The position numbers were made by a program, and so were the translations under genes. This document shows, one piece after another, positions 23,670 to 30,818 of a stretch of 32,037 nucleotides of DNA. The number at the start of each line of letters is the position of its first letter. The first letter of the stretch is position 1. Source of the DNA: an uncultured Clostridia bacterium (GTDB lineage: Bacteria; Bacillota; Clostridia; TANB77; CAG-508); contig CAMVJW010000015.1 in assembly GCA_947167965.1 (NCBI GenBank), positions 1 to 32,037 on the forward strand, written 5' to 3'. The notes under the pieces were generated by a model. The model saw only the letters and a program-made list of their open reading frames with translations. It ran no database searches and was not told where the DNA came from.

Positions 23670-25523
23670 ATGGAAAAATTAGCTATACTTGATTGTGGTG
23701 GACAATACACTAAAGTAATTGATAGAAGAATTAGAGAATTAGGTGTAAAATCTGAAATATTCCCAATAAATGTAAAAAGTGAAGATATAAAAGATTATCA
23801 AGCTGTTATATTATCAGGAGGACCTAATAATATTGGTGAGAGTCAAAGATTAAATTTTGATGAAAAAATATTTGAAATGGGTATACCAGTTCTTGGAATA
23901 TGTTATGGAATGCAACTTATGTCTGATCATTTTGGAGGAATAATAGATAGTAACATAAAAAAAGAATATGGTCAATGTGAAGTTTGGATAGATAATTCTA
24001 TGCCAATATTTGATGGACTAGAAGAAATTCAAATGGTTTTAATGAGCCATGGAGATAATGTAAGAAATACACCTAATGGATTTAAAATAATTGCAAAGTC
24101 AGGAGATGCAATTTCTGGAATTGGAAATGAAGATAAAAAAATGTATGGATTCCAATTTCACCCAGAAGTAGATTTAACAGAAAATGGTATGAAAATGCTT
24201 GACAATTTTATAAGAAAAGTAGCAGAATATAAAGAAGTTTATGCATTAGAAGATAGAATCCAAGCATCAATAAAAATGATACAAGATAAAGTAGGAAATA
24301 ACAAGATAATTTCATTATTCAGTGGAGGTGTTGACTCGGCTGTAACAACAGCACTTCTAGTTAAAGCACTTCCTGTTGAAAATATTTATGCAATACATAT
24401 AGACTCAGGATTTATGAGAAAAAATGAAAGTGATATAGTTTGTGAAAACTTAAAAAATTTAGGATTAAAACACTTAATTAGAGAAAACGCAAAAAATGAG
24501 TTTTTTAATACAATAGTTGAAACTGAAAATGGACCAATTGGGCCATTGGTAAATGAAACAGATCCAGAAAGAAAAAGAAGAATTATAGGAGAAGTTTTTA
24601 TTCAAATTGCTAATAAAGTTATTGATAGATTAGGATTAGACAAAGAAACCACCTTTATTGCTCAAGGAACTTTAAGACCAGATTTAATAGAAAGTGGAAA
24701 TCCAGAAATAAGCGGATTTGCACATAAAATTAAAACACATCATAATGATGTTGAAATAGTAAGACAGGCTAGAAAAAAAGGACTAATTGTGGAAACTAAC
24801 AGTGACTGGCATAAAGATGAAGTTAGAAAGGTAGCAAGAAAACTAGGATTAGACGAAAAAATAGCATCTCGCCAACCTTTCCCAGGGCCAGGACTTGCAA
24901 TAAGATTGATATGTCATGATAAATCAAGTGAAGTAGAAATAACATCTCAAGAGGTTGAAACTTTAGCTGGTATTTTAAATAATACGGATCAAAAAGGATT
25001 TATATTACCAATTAAATCTGTTGGAGTTCAAGGAGATGCTAGAAGCTATAGAAATTTATGTTTATTAGAAGGAAACAAAGCAGAGTTTAATTGGAAAGAT
25101 ATTACTTCAAAAGCGAAAGAAATAACTGATAAAATTAACACTATAAATAGAGTTGGATATATTCTTAATAAGAATAATATTGAAGGAAATATTAATTGCT
25201 ATGATATGAGAATTACAGATGAAAATGTAGAGTTACTTCGTGAATTAGACTATATTGTAACAACAAAACTAGAGGATGCAAAACTAAGCCAAACATTTGC
25301 AGTTTTAATTCCAATAGGAATTACTAAAAAGTATTCAGTTGCAATTAGAACCTTTGTTACAAATGATTTTATGACAGGTAGACCAGGTGAAATTGGAAGA
25401 GAAGTATCTAAAATAAAGATTGAAGAAATTGTTAAAGAGATAGAAGAAAAATTTGGAGACAAAATTGAATTTGTTATCTATGATGTAACAAGCAAGCCAC
25501 CTGCTACAACAGAATGGCAATAA
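23670..25523 (+). CDS. guaA: GMP synthase (glutamine-hydrolysing), long eukaryote-like form
   Basis: 617 residues, about 90-100 longer than the E. coli-type enzyme. The glutaminase domain has the triad C78 (GICYGMQ), H164 and E166 (FQFHPEV). The ATP-pyrophosphatase domain has SGGVDS (218-223). The extra length lies in the C-terminal dimerisation part: LPIKSVGVQGDARSYRN, NRVGYIL, then SVAIRTFVTNDFMTG and TSKPPATTEWQ. This order and wording resemble human GMPS (which has VGVQGDCRSY and TSKPPGTTEWE). GuaA makes GMP from XMP, the last step of guanine nucleotide synthesis. The start has AGAGGTG 6 bases before the ATG and follows a strong promoter. No guaB is nearby. Confidence 0.96.
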   Translation: MEKLAILDCGGQYTKVIDRRIRELGVKSEIFPINVKSEDIKDYQAVILSGGPNNIGESQRLNFDEKIFEMGIPVLGICYGMQLMSDHFGGIIDSNIKKEYGQCEVWIDNSMPIFDGLEEIQMVLMSHGDNVRNTPNGFKIIAKSGDAISGIGNEDKKMYGFQFHPEVDLTENGMKMLDNFIRKVAEYKEVYALEDRIQASIKMIQDKVGNNKIISLFSGGVDSAVTTALLVKALPVENIYAIHIDSGFMRKNESDIVCENLKNLGLKHLIRENAKNEFFNTIVETENGPIGPLVNETDPERKRRIIGEVFIQIANKVIDRLGLDKETTFIAQGTLRPDLIESGNPEISGFAHKIKTHHNDVEIVRQARKKGLIVETNSDWHKDEVRKVARKLGLDEKIASRQPFPGPGLAIRLICHDKSSEVEITSQEVETLAGILNNTDQKGFILPIKSVGVQGDARSYRNLCLLEGNKAEFNWKDITSKAKEITDKINTINRVGYILNKNNIEGNINCYDMRITDENVELLRELDYIVTTKLEDAKLSQTFAVLIPIGITKKYSVAIRTFVTNDFMTGRPGEIGREVSKIKIEEIVKEIEEKFGDKIEFVIYDVTSKPPATTEWQ

Positions 25524-25685
25524 AATGAAGGAAGTAATAAGAAAACGAAAAATGAATATGTAAAAACAATTGATTATGCAGATATTACATCTGCATTTGA
25601 AAATATAGCTGAAGAAAGATGGATAAAAGCTTGTAAAGAATATTTGCCTAATCATCATAAAGGGGAGAATACAAGGATATATTAG
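25524..25685 (+). pseudogene. Start-less coding remnant directly after guaA
   Basis: In the same frame as guaA, right after its TAA, 54 codons are open to TAG at 25683-25685. The middle (NEYVKTIDYADITSAFENIA, then EERWIKACKEYLPNHHKGEN) looks like real protein, with a Trp and balanced composition, but there is no ATG, GTG or TTG in frame and no ribosome site. It does not resemble a GuaA tail. It is best read as a remnant of a lost gene. Confidence 0.4.
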
Positions 25686-25687
25686 AG

Positions 25688-25739
25688 ATTAATAGTTCAC
25701 TGTTTTATAAATTTATAAATGAAACAGTGAACTATTAAT
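25688..25739. repeat. 18-bp perfect inverted repeat (hairpin) downstream of guaA
   Basis: ATTAATAGTTCACTGTTT (25688-25705) is the exact inverse of 25722-25739, with a 16-base loop that itself contains the palindrome TATAAATTTATA. There is no T-run after it, so it is not a classic terminator. It may end the guaA transcript, protect its 3' end, or be an operator for the UDPGP gene. Confidence 0.8.
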
Positions 25740-25835
25740 TTAGAGGAGAAGAAAAAATAAAAAACTATTGTATAATTTGTTTTTTTGTTGTAGAATATGC
25801 TCAGCAATTAAAATATAATATTAAGGGTGATAAAA

Positions 25836-27023
25836 ATGCAAAAGTTAGAACTTGCTCAAAATAAATTAAAGCAATATAATCAAGAAGAAATTTTGAGTTT
25901 ACTAGATAGATTAGATGAAAATGAAAAAGAAGAATTAATAAATCAAGTTTTAAAAATAGATTTTGAAGAAATAAAAAAATTATATGAAAATATTAATAAA
26001 AAAGAAAATAAAGAGGAGACGGTAACACCTGTAGAAAGTATAGATAAAGAATTATTAAATGAAAGCGAAAAAAATACTTTAGAAGAAATTGGGTTAAAAA
26101 TTATTAAGCAAAATAAATATGCAGTTGTTACAATGGCCGGTGGTCAAGGAACTCGTCTTGGATGGAATGGTCCAAAGGGAACATATAAGCTTGCAAATGG
26201 TAAATATATATTTGAAATTTTAGCTGAAAAGTTTAAAGATTTCGAAAACCAATATGGAATTTATCCAAATTGGTACATAATGACAAGTGAACAAAATAAT
26301 AAACAAACTATCGAATTCTTTGATAAAATGAATTATTTTGGTTTAGACAAATCCAAAGTAGAATTTTTCAAACAAGATGAAATACCAGTACTTACTTCAG
26401 AAGGAAAGCTAGTAATAGAAAACAATAAAATAAAAACAGCATCAAACGGAAATGGGGCTGTATATGATGCACTAATTAAAGAACATATTATTGATGATAT
26501 GAAATCTAAAGGGGTTGAATGGATATATATTTCAGGAGTTGACAATATTATGGTTAACTATATAGATCCATTATTTCTTGGACTTACAGTTAAAAATAAT
26601 ATGCAAATAGCTTCAAAATCAGTAATAAAAGGATATCCGGAAGAAAAGGTTGGAGTTTTTTGCAAAAAAAATGGTAGACCAGCTATTATAGAATATGTTG
26701 AGTTAACAGAAGAAATGAGATACAGCAAAAAGCCAAATGGCGATTTAGTTTATGGAGATGCGAACATAATTAGCCATTTATTAAATGTTAATATAATAAA
26801 ACAAATAACAGAACAAAAATTACAATATCATTTAGAAGTAAAAAATGGATTATATAAATTTGAAGCTTTTATTTTTGACGGATTTAAAGCAATGGAAGAT
26901 ATGTTAATTATGAGAGTAAAGAGAGAAGAAGAATTTGCACCAATAAAAAATAAAGAAGGTATAGATAGTGCAGAATCTGCATTTGAAATATATGAAAAAA
27001 ATAATGCAAAGAATATGATCTAA
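25836..27023 (+). CDS. UDPGP-family nucleotidyltransferase (UAP1-like UDP-GlcNAc/UDP-sugar pyrophosphorylase)
   Basis: 395 residues from ATG 25836 (AAGGGTG 6 bases upstream; a GTG at 25827 inside that site is rejected). The family is the eukaryotic-type UDPGP fold. The UTP-binding loop is VTMAGGQGTRLGWNGPKG (about residues 99-116). The sugar/uracil site NGNGAVYDAL, ISGVDNIMVNY, and the C-terminal FAPIKN follow in the order known from UAP1/AGX enzymes. It joins UTP and a hexosamine-1-phosphate (GlcNAc-1-P most likely) to make a UDP-sugar for cell-wall synthesis. An N-terminal helical part (residues 1-90) has the usual LxxYNQEEI pattern. An acyltransferase gene like the GlmU C-terminus lies 1.2 kb downstream. 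Exact substrate not proven. Confidence 0.88.
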   Translation: MQKLELAQNKLKQYNQEEILSLLDRLDENEKEELINQVLKIDFEEIKKLYENINKKENKEETVTPVESIDKELLNESEKNTLEEIGLKIIKQNKYAVVTMAGGQGTRLGWNGPKGTYKLANGKYIFEILAEKFKDFENQYGIYPNWYIMTSEQNNKQTIEFFDKMNYFGLDKSKVEFFKQDEIPVLTSEGKLVIENNKIKTASNGNGAVYDALIKEHIIDDMKSKGVEWIYISGVDNIMVNYIDPLFLGLTVKNNMQIASKSVIKGYPEEKVGVFCKKNGRPAIIEYVELTEEMRYSKKPNGDLVYGDANIISHLLNVNIIKQITEQKLQYHLEVKNGLYKFEAFIFDGFKAMEDMLIMRVKREEEFAPIKNKEGIDSAESAFEIYEKNNAKNMI

Positions 27024-27088
27024 TACTAGAAGAGTTTTAAGAATAAATTTGGGTTTTTTTAGGATAAAAATTAAAATTTATAATATTT

Positions 27089-27121
27089 AAGGAGAACCAG
27101 ATAGAAAGGAGAACAAGATAG
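27089..27121 (+). repeat. Duplicated ribosome-site segment ahead of the lipoprotein gene
   Basis: AAGGAGAACCAGATAG (27089-27104) and AAGGAGAACAAGATAG (27106-27121) differ at one base, so the ATG at 27124 is preceded by two AAGGAG sites 17 bases apart. The nearer one lies 12 bases upstream, longer than optimal. Confidence 0.7.
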
Positions 27122-27123
27122 AT

Positions 27124-27939
27124 ATGTCTGTACCAAAAAAACCAAAAAATAGTGAATATTTTAGAAAAAAACTAACTTATTCATTAATAGCAGCAGGAGT
27201 TGCTGCAAGTATGACTGCATGTGGTAATTCTTCTCAACCCAAGAATGATAATAATAATATAATAGAATCGGAATTTTCCCCAAGTAATGGTTTAAAAGAA
27301 ACAGAAAATGAAGATTTCTCAACTTTAATGCAAACATTAGATTATGGTGAAAAATGGGATTGGAAAAATTATTATAGTGAAGCACAATTATCTGCTTGGA
27401 AAAATGAAATATTGGAATGGGCACCTAATATACTTAATGAAGAACAAATTTCCTTCTTAGAAAGGGATTATCCATATTTTCAATCATTAACATCTGCTGA
27501 TATAGATTCAACTTGCATAGATTTGGATAAAGGAGATTATATCACAACTGATGGTAAAACTATTGATATATGTGATTATAAATATAGATTAATTGAGTTA
27601 TTAGTTACAGCTTATTGGGAGCATTATAATACTCTTGGAAACACTTCTCCTAGTACAATGTGGAATGGGTTAGTTTCTTCAAAGCAAAATCCTTATTATA
27701 ATCTTTTAAAAAACGGTAATAGTTATGGCTTAAGTATTAACGGACCTATTGAACATTTATCTGACTTGAATTGTGTAGAAGCTGATTTAATAGAAGGAAT
27801 AGTTTTAGCCCCAACTATGGAAGATTTGAATAAGATAGCAGGTACTGTTGTTGCTGCGACAGAAGCAATGGGAACTAACAATCAGTATAAAACAGTGAGG
27901 ACGACAGAAGAATCTGAAACTGAAATAGGTTATGAATAA
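27124..27939 (+). CDS. Unknown lipoprotein
   Basis: 271 residues. Positively charged start (MSVPKKPKNSEYFRKK), hydrophobic stretch LTYSLIAAGVAASMTA and Cys33 in the lipobox-like MTAC, followed by an Asn/Ser/Lys-rich linker: a lipoprotein signal, so the mature protein is probably anchored to the outer face of the membrane. The mature part is acidic and rich in Trp and Tyr near residues 75-110 (YGEKWDWKNYYSEAQLSAW). No enzyme motif is recognised. It lies between a UDP-sugar gene and an acyltransferase gene, and a terminator follows. Substrate-binding or envelope role possible but not shown. Confidence 0.75.
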   Translation: MSVPKKPKNSEYFRKKLTYSLIAAGVAASMTACGNSSQPKNDNNNIIESEFSPSNGLKETENEDFSTLMQTLDYGEKWDWKNYYSEAQLSAWKNEILEWAPNILNEEQISFLERDYPYFQSLTSADIDSTCIDLDKGDYITTDGKTIDICDYKYRLIELLVTAYWEHYNTLGNTSPSTMWNGLVSSKQNPYYNLLKNGNSYGLSINGPIEHLSDLNCVEADLIEGIVLAPTMEDLNKIAGTVVAATEAMGTNNQYKTVRTTEESETEIGYE

Positions 27940-27956
27940 TCTTGTTATATTATTTT

Positions 27957-27992
27957 AAAAAAAGCAGATATCTCGTGAAGAGCTGCTTTTTT
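27957..27992 (+). terminator. Rho-independent terminator after the lipoprotein gene
   Basis: AAAAAAAGCAG (27957-27967) pairs with CTGCTTTTTT (27983-27992), with an inner CTC/GAG helix. A T-run follows 18 bases after the stop codon. Confidence 0.85.
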
Positions 27993-28052
27993 GTTGTTGA
28001 AACCTTTTCAAGATTAAATGAATGATTCTTAAAATAAAAAAATATAGGTTTA

Positions 28053-28088
28053 AGTCTAACAAATTTTGAACACAAAATTTGTTAGACT
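28053..28088. repeat. 16-bp perfect hairpin with 4-base loop
   Basis: AGTCTAACAAATTTTG (28053-28068) and CAAAATTTGTTAGACT (28073-28088) pair without mismatch around AACA. There is no T-run. It lies in a 283-base gap between a terminator and the next gene; a TATAAT at 28138-28143 (no good -35) follows. It is a possible operator or small structured RNA. Confidence 0.75.
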
Positions 28089-28222
28089 ATTTCAGAAATA
28101 TAATAAAATTATTGTTATAAAAAAACAAATATGATAATATAATTTGCATAGAAATAATATTGTAAAACTATTATATGGAAAAAAATTTTTTTAGTGTATT
28201 ATATGAAAGGTTGGTAAAATAG

Positions 28223-28897
28223 ATGGAAAAAATTAAAATAGAAAATTTGTATAATTTAGAAGAAACAATTGCAAAAGATATATTTGAAGGATGCACATAT
28301 CCATGGGAAGTATTACCTAAAATAAAAGAATACATAATTGAGCTTGGGAAGACATTAGATAAAGAAAAATTTCAAGAAATTAAGCCTAATGTTTGGGTTG
28401 CAACATCTGCAGAAATAGCTCCAACAGCATATATAAATGGACCTTGCATTATAGATGAAGAAGCAACTTTAAGACATTGTGCATTTATTAGAGGTAGTGC
28501 GATAGTTGGAAAAAAAGCTGTTGTCGGAAATTCAACAGAATTAAAAAACTCTATTTTATTTAATAATGTTCAAGTTCCTCATTACAATTATGTTGGAGAT
28601 TCAATAATAGGTTATAAATCTCACTTAGGAGCTGGAGTAAAAACATGTAATTTAAAATCTGATAAAACTTTAATTGAAATAAAAAATGGAAAAAATATAA
28701 TTAAAACAGAAATGAGAAAAGTTGGAGCAATGGTTGGAGATAGTGTAGAAGTAGGATGTAATTCAGTGCTAAATCCAGGAACAGTAATTGGAAAAAATAC
28801 AAGTATATATCCACTTTCTTCAGTAAGAGGAGTAATAGATGAAAATAGTATATACAAAAATAGAAAGGAAATAGTTATTAAAAAAATAAAGCAATAA
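28223..28897 (+). CDS. Left-handed beta-helix acyltransferase like the GlmU C-terminal domain
   Basis: 224 residues. A short helical head (residues 1-60, with CTYPWEVLPKIKEYI) precedes hexapeptide repeats (APTAYINGPCII, TLRHCAFIRGSAIVGKKAVV). VPHYNYVGDSIIG and LGAGVKTCNL align with HLTYLGDAEIG and GAGTITCN of GlmU, which places a histidine at the GlmU catalytic position (E. coli H363). GlmU's C-terminal domain acetylates glucosamine-1-phosphate. This protein has no uridylyltransferase domain, and the UDPGP-type gene at 25836 could supply that step. Clostridial relatives are often named UDP-N-acetylglucosamine pyrophosphorylase, which does not fit the domain content. Ribosome site GAAAGG is about 10 bases upstream. 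Confidence 0.82.
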   Translation: MEKIKIENLYNLEETIAKDIFEGCTYPWEVLPKIKEYIIELGKTLDKEKFQEIKPNVWVATSAEIAPTAYINGPCIIDEEATLRHCAFIRGSAIVGKKAVVGNSTELKNSILFNNVQVPHYNYVGDSIIGYKSHLGAGVKTCNLKSDKTLIEIKNGKNIIKTEMRKVGAMVGDSVEVGCNSVLNPGTVIGKNTSIYPLSSVRGVIDENSIYKNRKEIVIKKIKQ

Positions 28898-28921
28898 AAA
28901 AATACATATATAATTATAAAT

Positions 28922-28973
28922 AAAAAGGAATTAAGATACAAAGAAAAAGTTTTAAAATCTTAATTCCTTTTTT
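28922..28973. terminator. Strong, probably bidirectional terminator between convergent genes
   Basis: A 16-bp perfect stem (28922-28937 against 28957-28972) has an A-run on the left and a T-run on the right, so it would work for the + strand acyltransferase gene and the - strand holin-family gene. Confidence 0.9.
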
Positions 28974-29044
28974 ATAGTTAAAAAGAAATAACTATATTAT
29001 TATTAGATTATACTAATAGAAATAATTGTTTTAACTTTATTTAC

Positions 29045-29422
29045 TTACATATTTTGTTCACCAGGAATAAAATAATCAACGACCCCATAAATAAGTGCTC
29101 CTATAATAGCAGCCATCCAAGAAATAGAATATCCTGCAACAAAAAACTGTGTAACATATAAAGTAATAGTTGCAAGTGTAAATCCTATAAATCCTTTACC
29201 AAATGGACTTGCATGTAAACCTGTAAATTTAATTATCAAATAATCCATAATTGTTAAAACTGCTGCAGCTATTATTAAAGTCCAAATATTATTAATAGTA
29301 AAATTAGGTGTGAAAAATGCAGTAATAGCTAAAACAATTGCTGCTGTAACTAATCTACCTAATATCTGTAAAACTGTGCTTGCACCTGTTGATTCAGTTG
29401 TATTAGATTGAGAGCTTTCCAT
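29045..29422 (-). CDS. Phage-holin-family (Pfam PF04020-like) small membrane protein
   Basis: 125 residues. A Ser/Thr/Asn-rich cytoplasmic head (residues 1-15) precedes four hydrophobic segments (about 22-38, 45-65, 78-95, 100-118). Landmarks are AVLTIMDYLIIKFTG and IIGALIYGVVDYFIPG, typical of the chromosomal proteins named phage holin family. No phage genes are near, so the holin name is probably only historical; the function of these proteins is not known. The start has a perfect AAAGGAGG on the - strand, 7 bases from the ATG. It is transcribed towards the terminator at 28922-28973. Confidence 0.85.
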   Translation of the reverse strand: MESSQSNTTESTGASTVLQILGRLVTAAIVLAITAFFTPNFTINNIWTLIIAAAVLTIMDYLIIKFTGLHASPFGKGFIGFTLATITLYVTQFFVAGYSISWMAAIIGALIYGVVDYFIPGEQNM

Positions 29423-29496
29423 AATAGTCCTCCTTTATTTTTATCAATTATTTTTTTAGCTACATATAGATATTATTTGTAAAAAAAAATTTTTTA

Positions 29497-29559
29497 TTCA
29501 AGTTTTTATTTAATTAAAAAATAATATATTTGAAATTAAACAAGTATAAAAAACTTGAA
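29497..29559. repeat. 11-bp inverted repeat in a divergent promoter region
   Basis: TTCAAGTTTTT (29497-29507) and AAAAACTTGAA (29549-29559) are exact inverses 41 bases apart, in the 177-base AT-rich space between the - strand holin-family gene and the + strand DUF421 gene. Candidate operator; no clear promoter hexamers could be assigned. Confidence 0.4.
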
Positions 29560-29599
29560 ATAAGAAAAAATATAAAAAGAATTTATTAGGAGAAGAATA

Positions 29600-30265
29600 A
29601 TGTTAATAATTTTTTTTAGAGCAATTGTATTATACTTACTTGTTTTAGGAGTAATGAGGGCAATGGGAAAAAGAGAAATTGGACAACTTCAACCATTTGA
29701 ATTAGCTATTGCTATTATGATTGCAGATTTAGCATCTATCCCAATGACAAATACTGGAATTCCAATTACAAATGGAATAGTACCAATATTAGGACTTTTA
29801 TTGATGCATATTATAATTTCATGGATAAATCTAAAAAGTTTAAAGGCAAGAGAAATAATATGTGGAAAACCAAGAATATTAATATATAAGGGAAAAATAG
29901 ATCAAAAAGCATTAAAAAAAGAAAGATTAACTTTAAATGAACTTCAAGAAAGACTAAGAGATAAAAATATTGTAAATTTAGGAGATGTAGAATTTGCAAT
30001 ATTAGAAACAAGTGGGCAAATTTCGGTAATAGAAAAACCAAATAAGAAAATTGTTACAATCGAAGACTTAAATATTAATTCAGAATATGAGGGTCTTCCT
30101 TTTGATTTAGTAATAGATGGCAAAATTATGAATCAAAACCTAAAAAAACTTGGAAAAGATTATAATTGGTTAAAAAAACAAGTTGAAAAATTTGGATATA
30201 TGCCAGAAGAAGCATTAATAGTTACTTATAGTGAAAATGGACAAATCTATTGTCAAAAAAAATAG
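29600..30265 (+). CDS. DUF421 (YetF-like) membrane protein
   Basis: 221 residues, start with AGGAGAAG 6 bases upstream. Three N-terminal membrane helices (about residues 1-20, 33-50, 57-75) include the conserved RAMGKREIGQLQPFELAIAI block. They are followed by the cytoplasmic domain beginning LIYKGKIDQKALKKERLTLN-like and ELQERLRDKNIVNLGDVEFA, in the family order. DUF421 proteins such as B. subtilis YetF and the spore protein SpoVA-region relatives have no agreed biochemical role. The next gene, a DUF4363 protein 48 bases downstream, is a common partner in clostridia. Confidence 0.9.
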   Translation: MLIIFFRAIVLYLLVLGVMRAMGKREIGQLQPFELAIAIMIADLASIPMTNTGIPITNGIVPILGLLLMHIIISWINLKSLKAREIICGKPRILIYKGKIDQKALKKERLTLNELQERLRDKNIVNLGDVEFAILETSGQISVIEKPNKKIVTIEDLNINSEYEGLPFDLVIDGKIMNQNLKKLGKDYNWLKKQVEKFGYMPEEALIVTYSENGQIYCQKK

Positions 30266-30313
30266 CTAAATATGAATATAAAAAAATCTAAAAAAATATA
30301 TTGATTTGCGTAA

Positions 30314-30718
30314 ATGAAAGGAAAGATGCTATATATGTGGAAAGAAACGATTATATGTATAATTATAATTTGCTTAATAATATTTGGCGAGATTGTAACA
30401 CAAAAATATACAAAAAATGTTGTAGAATCTTTAAATAGTGATTTAAAAGAATTAAAGGAATTAATTATTAGTAAATCAGATTCTAAAGCTATAGAAAAAA
30501 TAAACTATATTCATGAAAAAATTAACAGAAAAAATGAAGTATTAGCATATTATATGGAACATGATGAATTAGAAAAATTAGAAACAAACTTTACCTCATG
30601 TAAAATCTTTGTAGAATCTAAAGAATACAATTTAGCACTTAATGAGTTAGAAAAAACAATATTTGCATTAGAACATTTAACAGAAAAATATTCATTTAAT
30701 TTAGACAATATTTTTTAA
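30314..30718 (+). CDS. DUF4363-like membrane-anchored protein
   Basis: 134 residues as drawn. ATGs at 30314, 30326 and 30335 are all possible; AAAGGAAAG (30317-30325) favours 30335 (127 residues, beginning MWKETI) over 30314, which has no ribosome site. One N-terminal membrane helix (IICIIIICLIIFGEIV) is followed by an extracellular helical bundle (LKELKELIISKSDSKAIEKI, EHDELEKLETNF, NLALNELEKTIFALEHL). Size, topology and position behind DUF421 fit DUF4363. Function unknown. Confidence 0.78.
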   Translation: MKGKMLYMWKETIICIIIICLIIFGEIVTQKYTKNVVESLNSDLKELKELIISKSDSKAIEKINYIHEKINRKNEVLAYYMEHDELEKLETNFTSCKIFVESKEYNLALNELEKTIFALEHLTEKYSFNLDNIF

Positions 30719-30818
30719 TAATTATTAAAAAAACTATTTACTTTTCTAGTTTGATTGTATAAAATATAAAAAAATAGAACTAAACATAAGAAAATGTAAT
30801 ATTGAAAGGGAGAAAAAG

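Noticed and set aside
29045..29422. Prophage evidence from the holin-family gene
   Set aside because: No endolysin, structural, integrase or regulatory phage genes are near; this family is common on chromosomes outside prophages.
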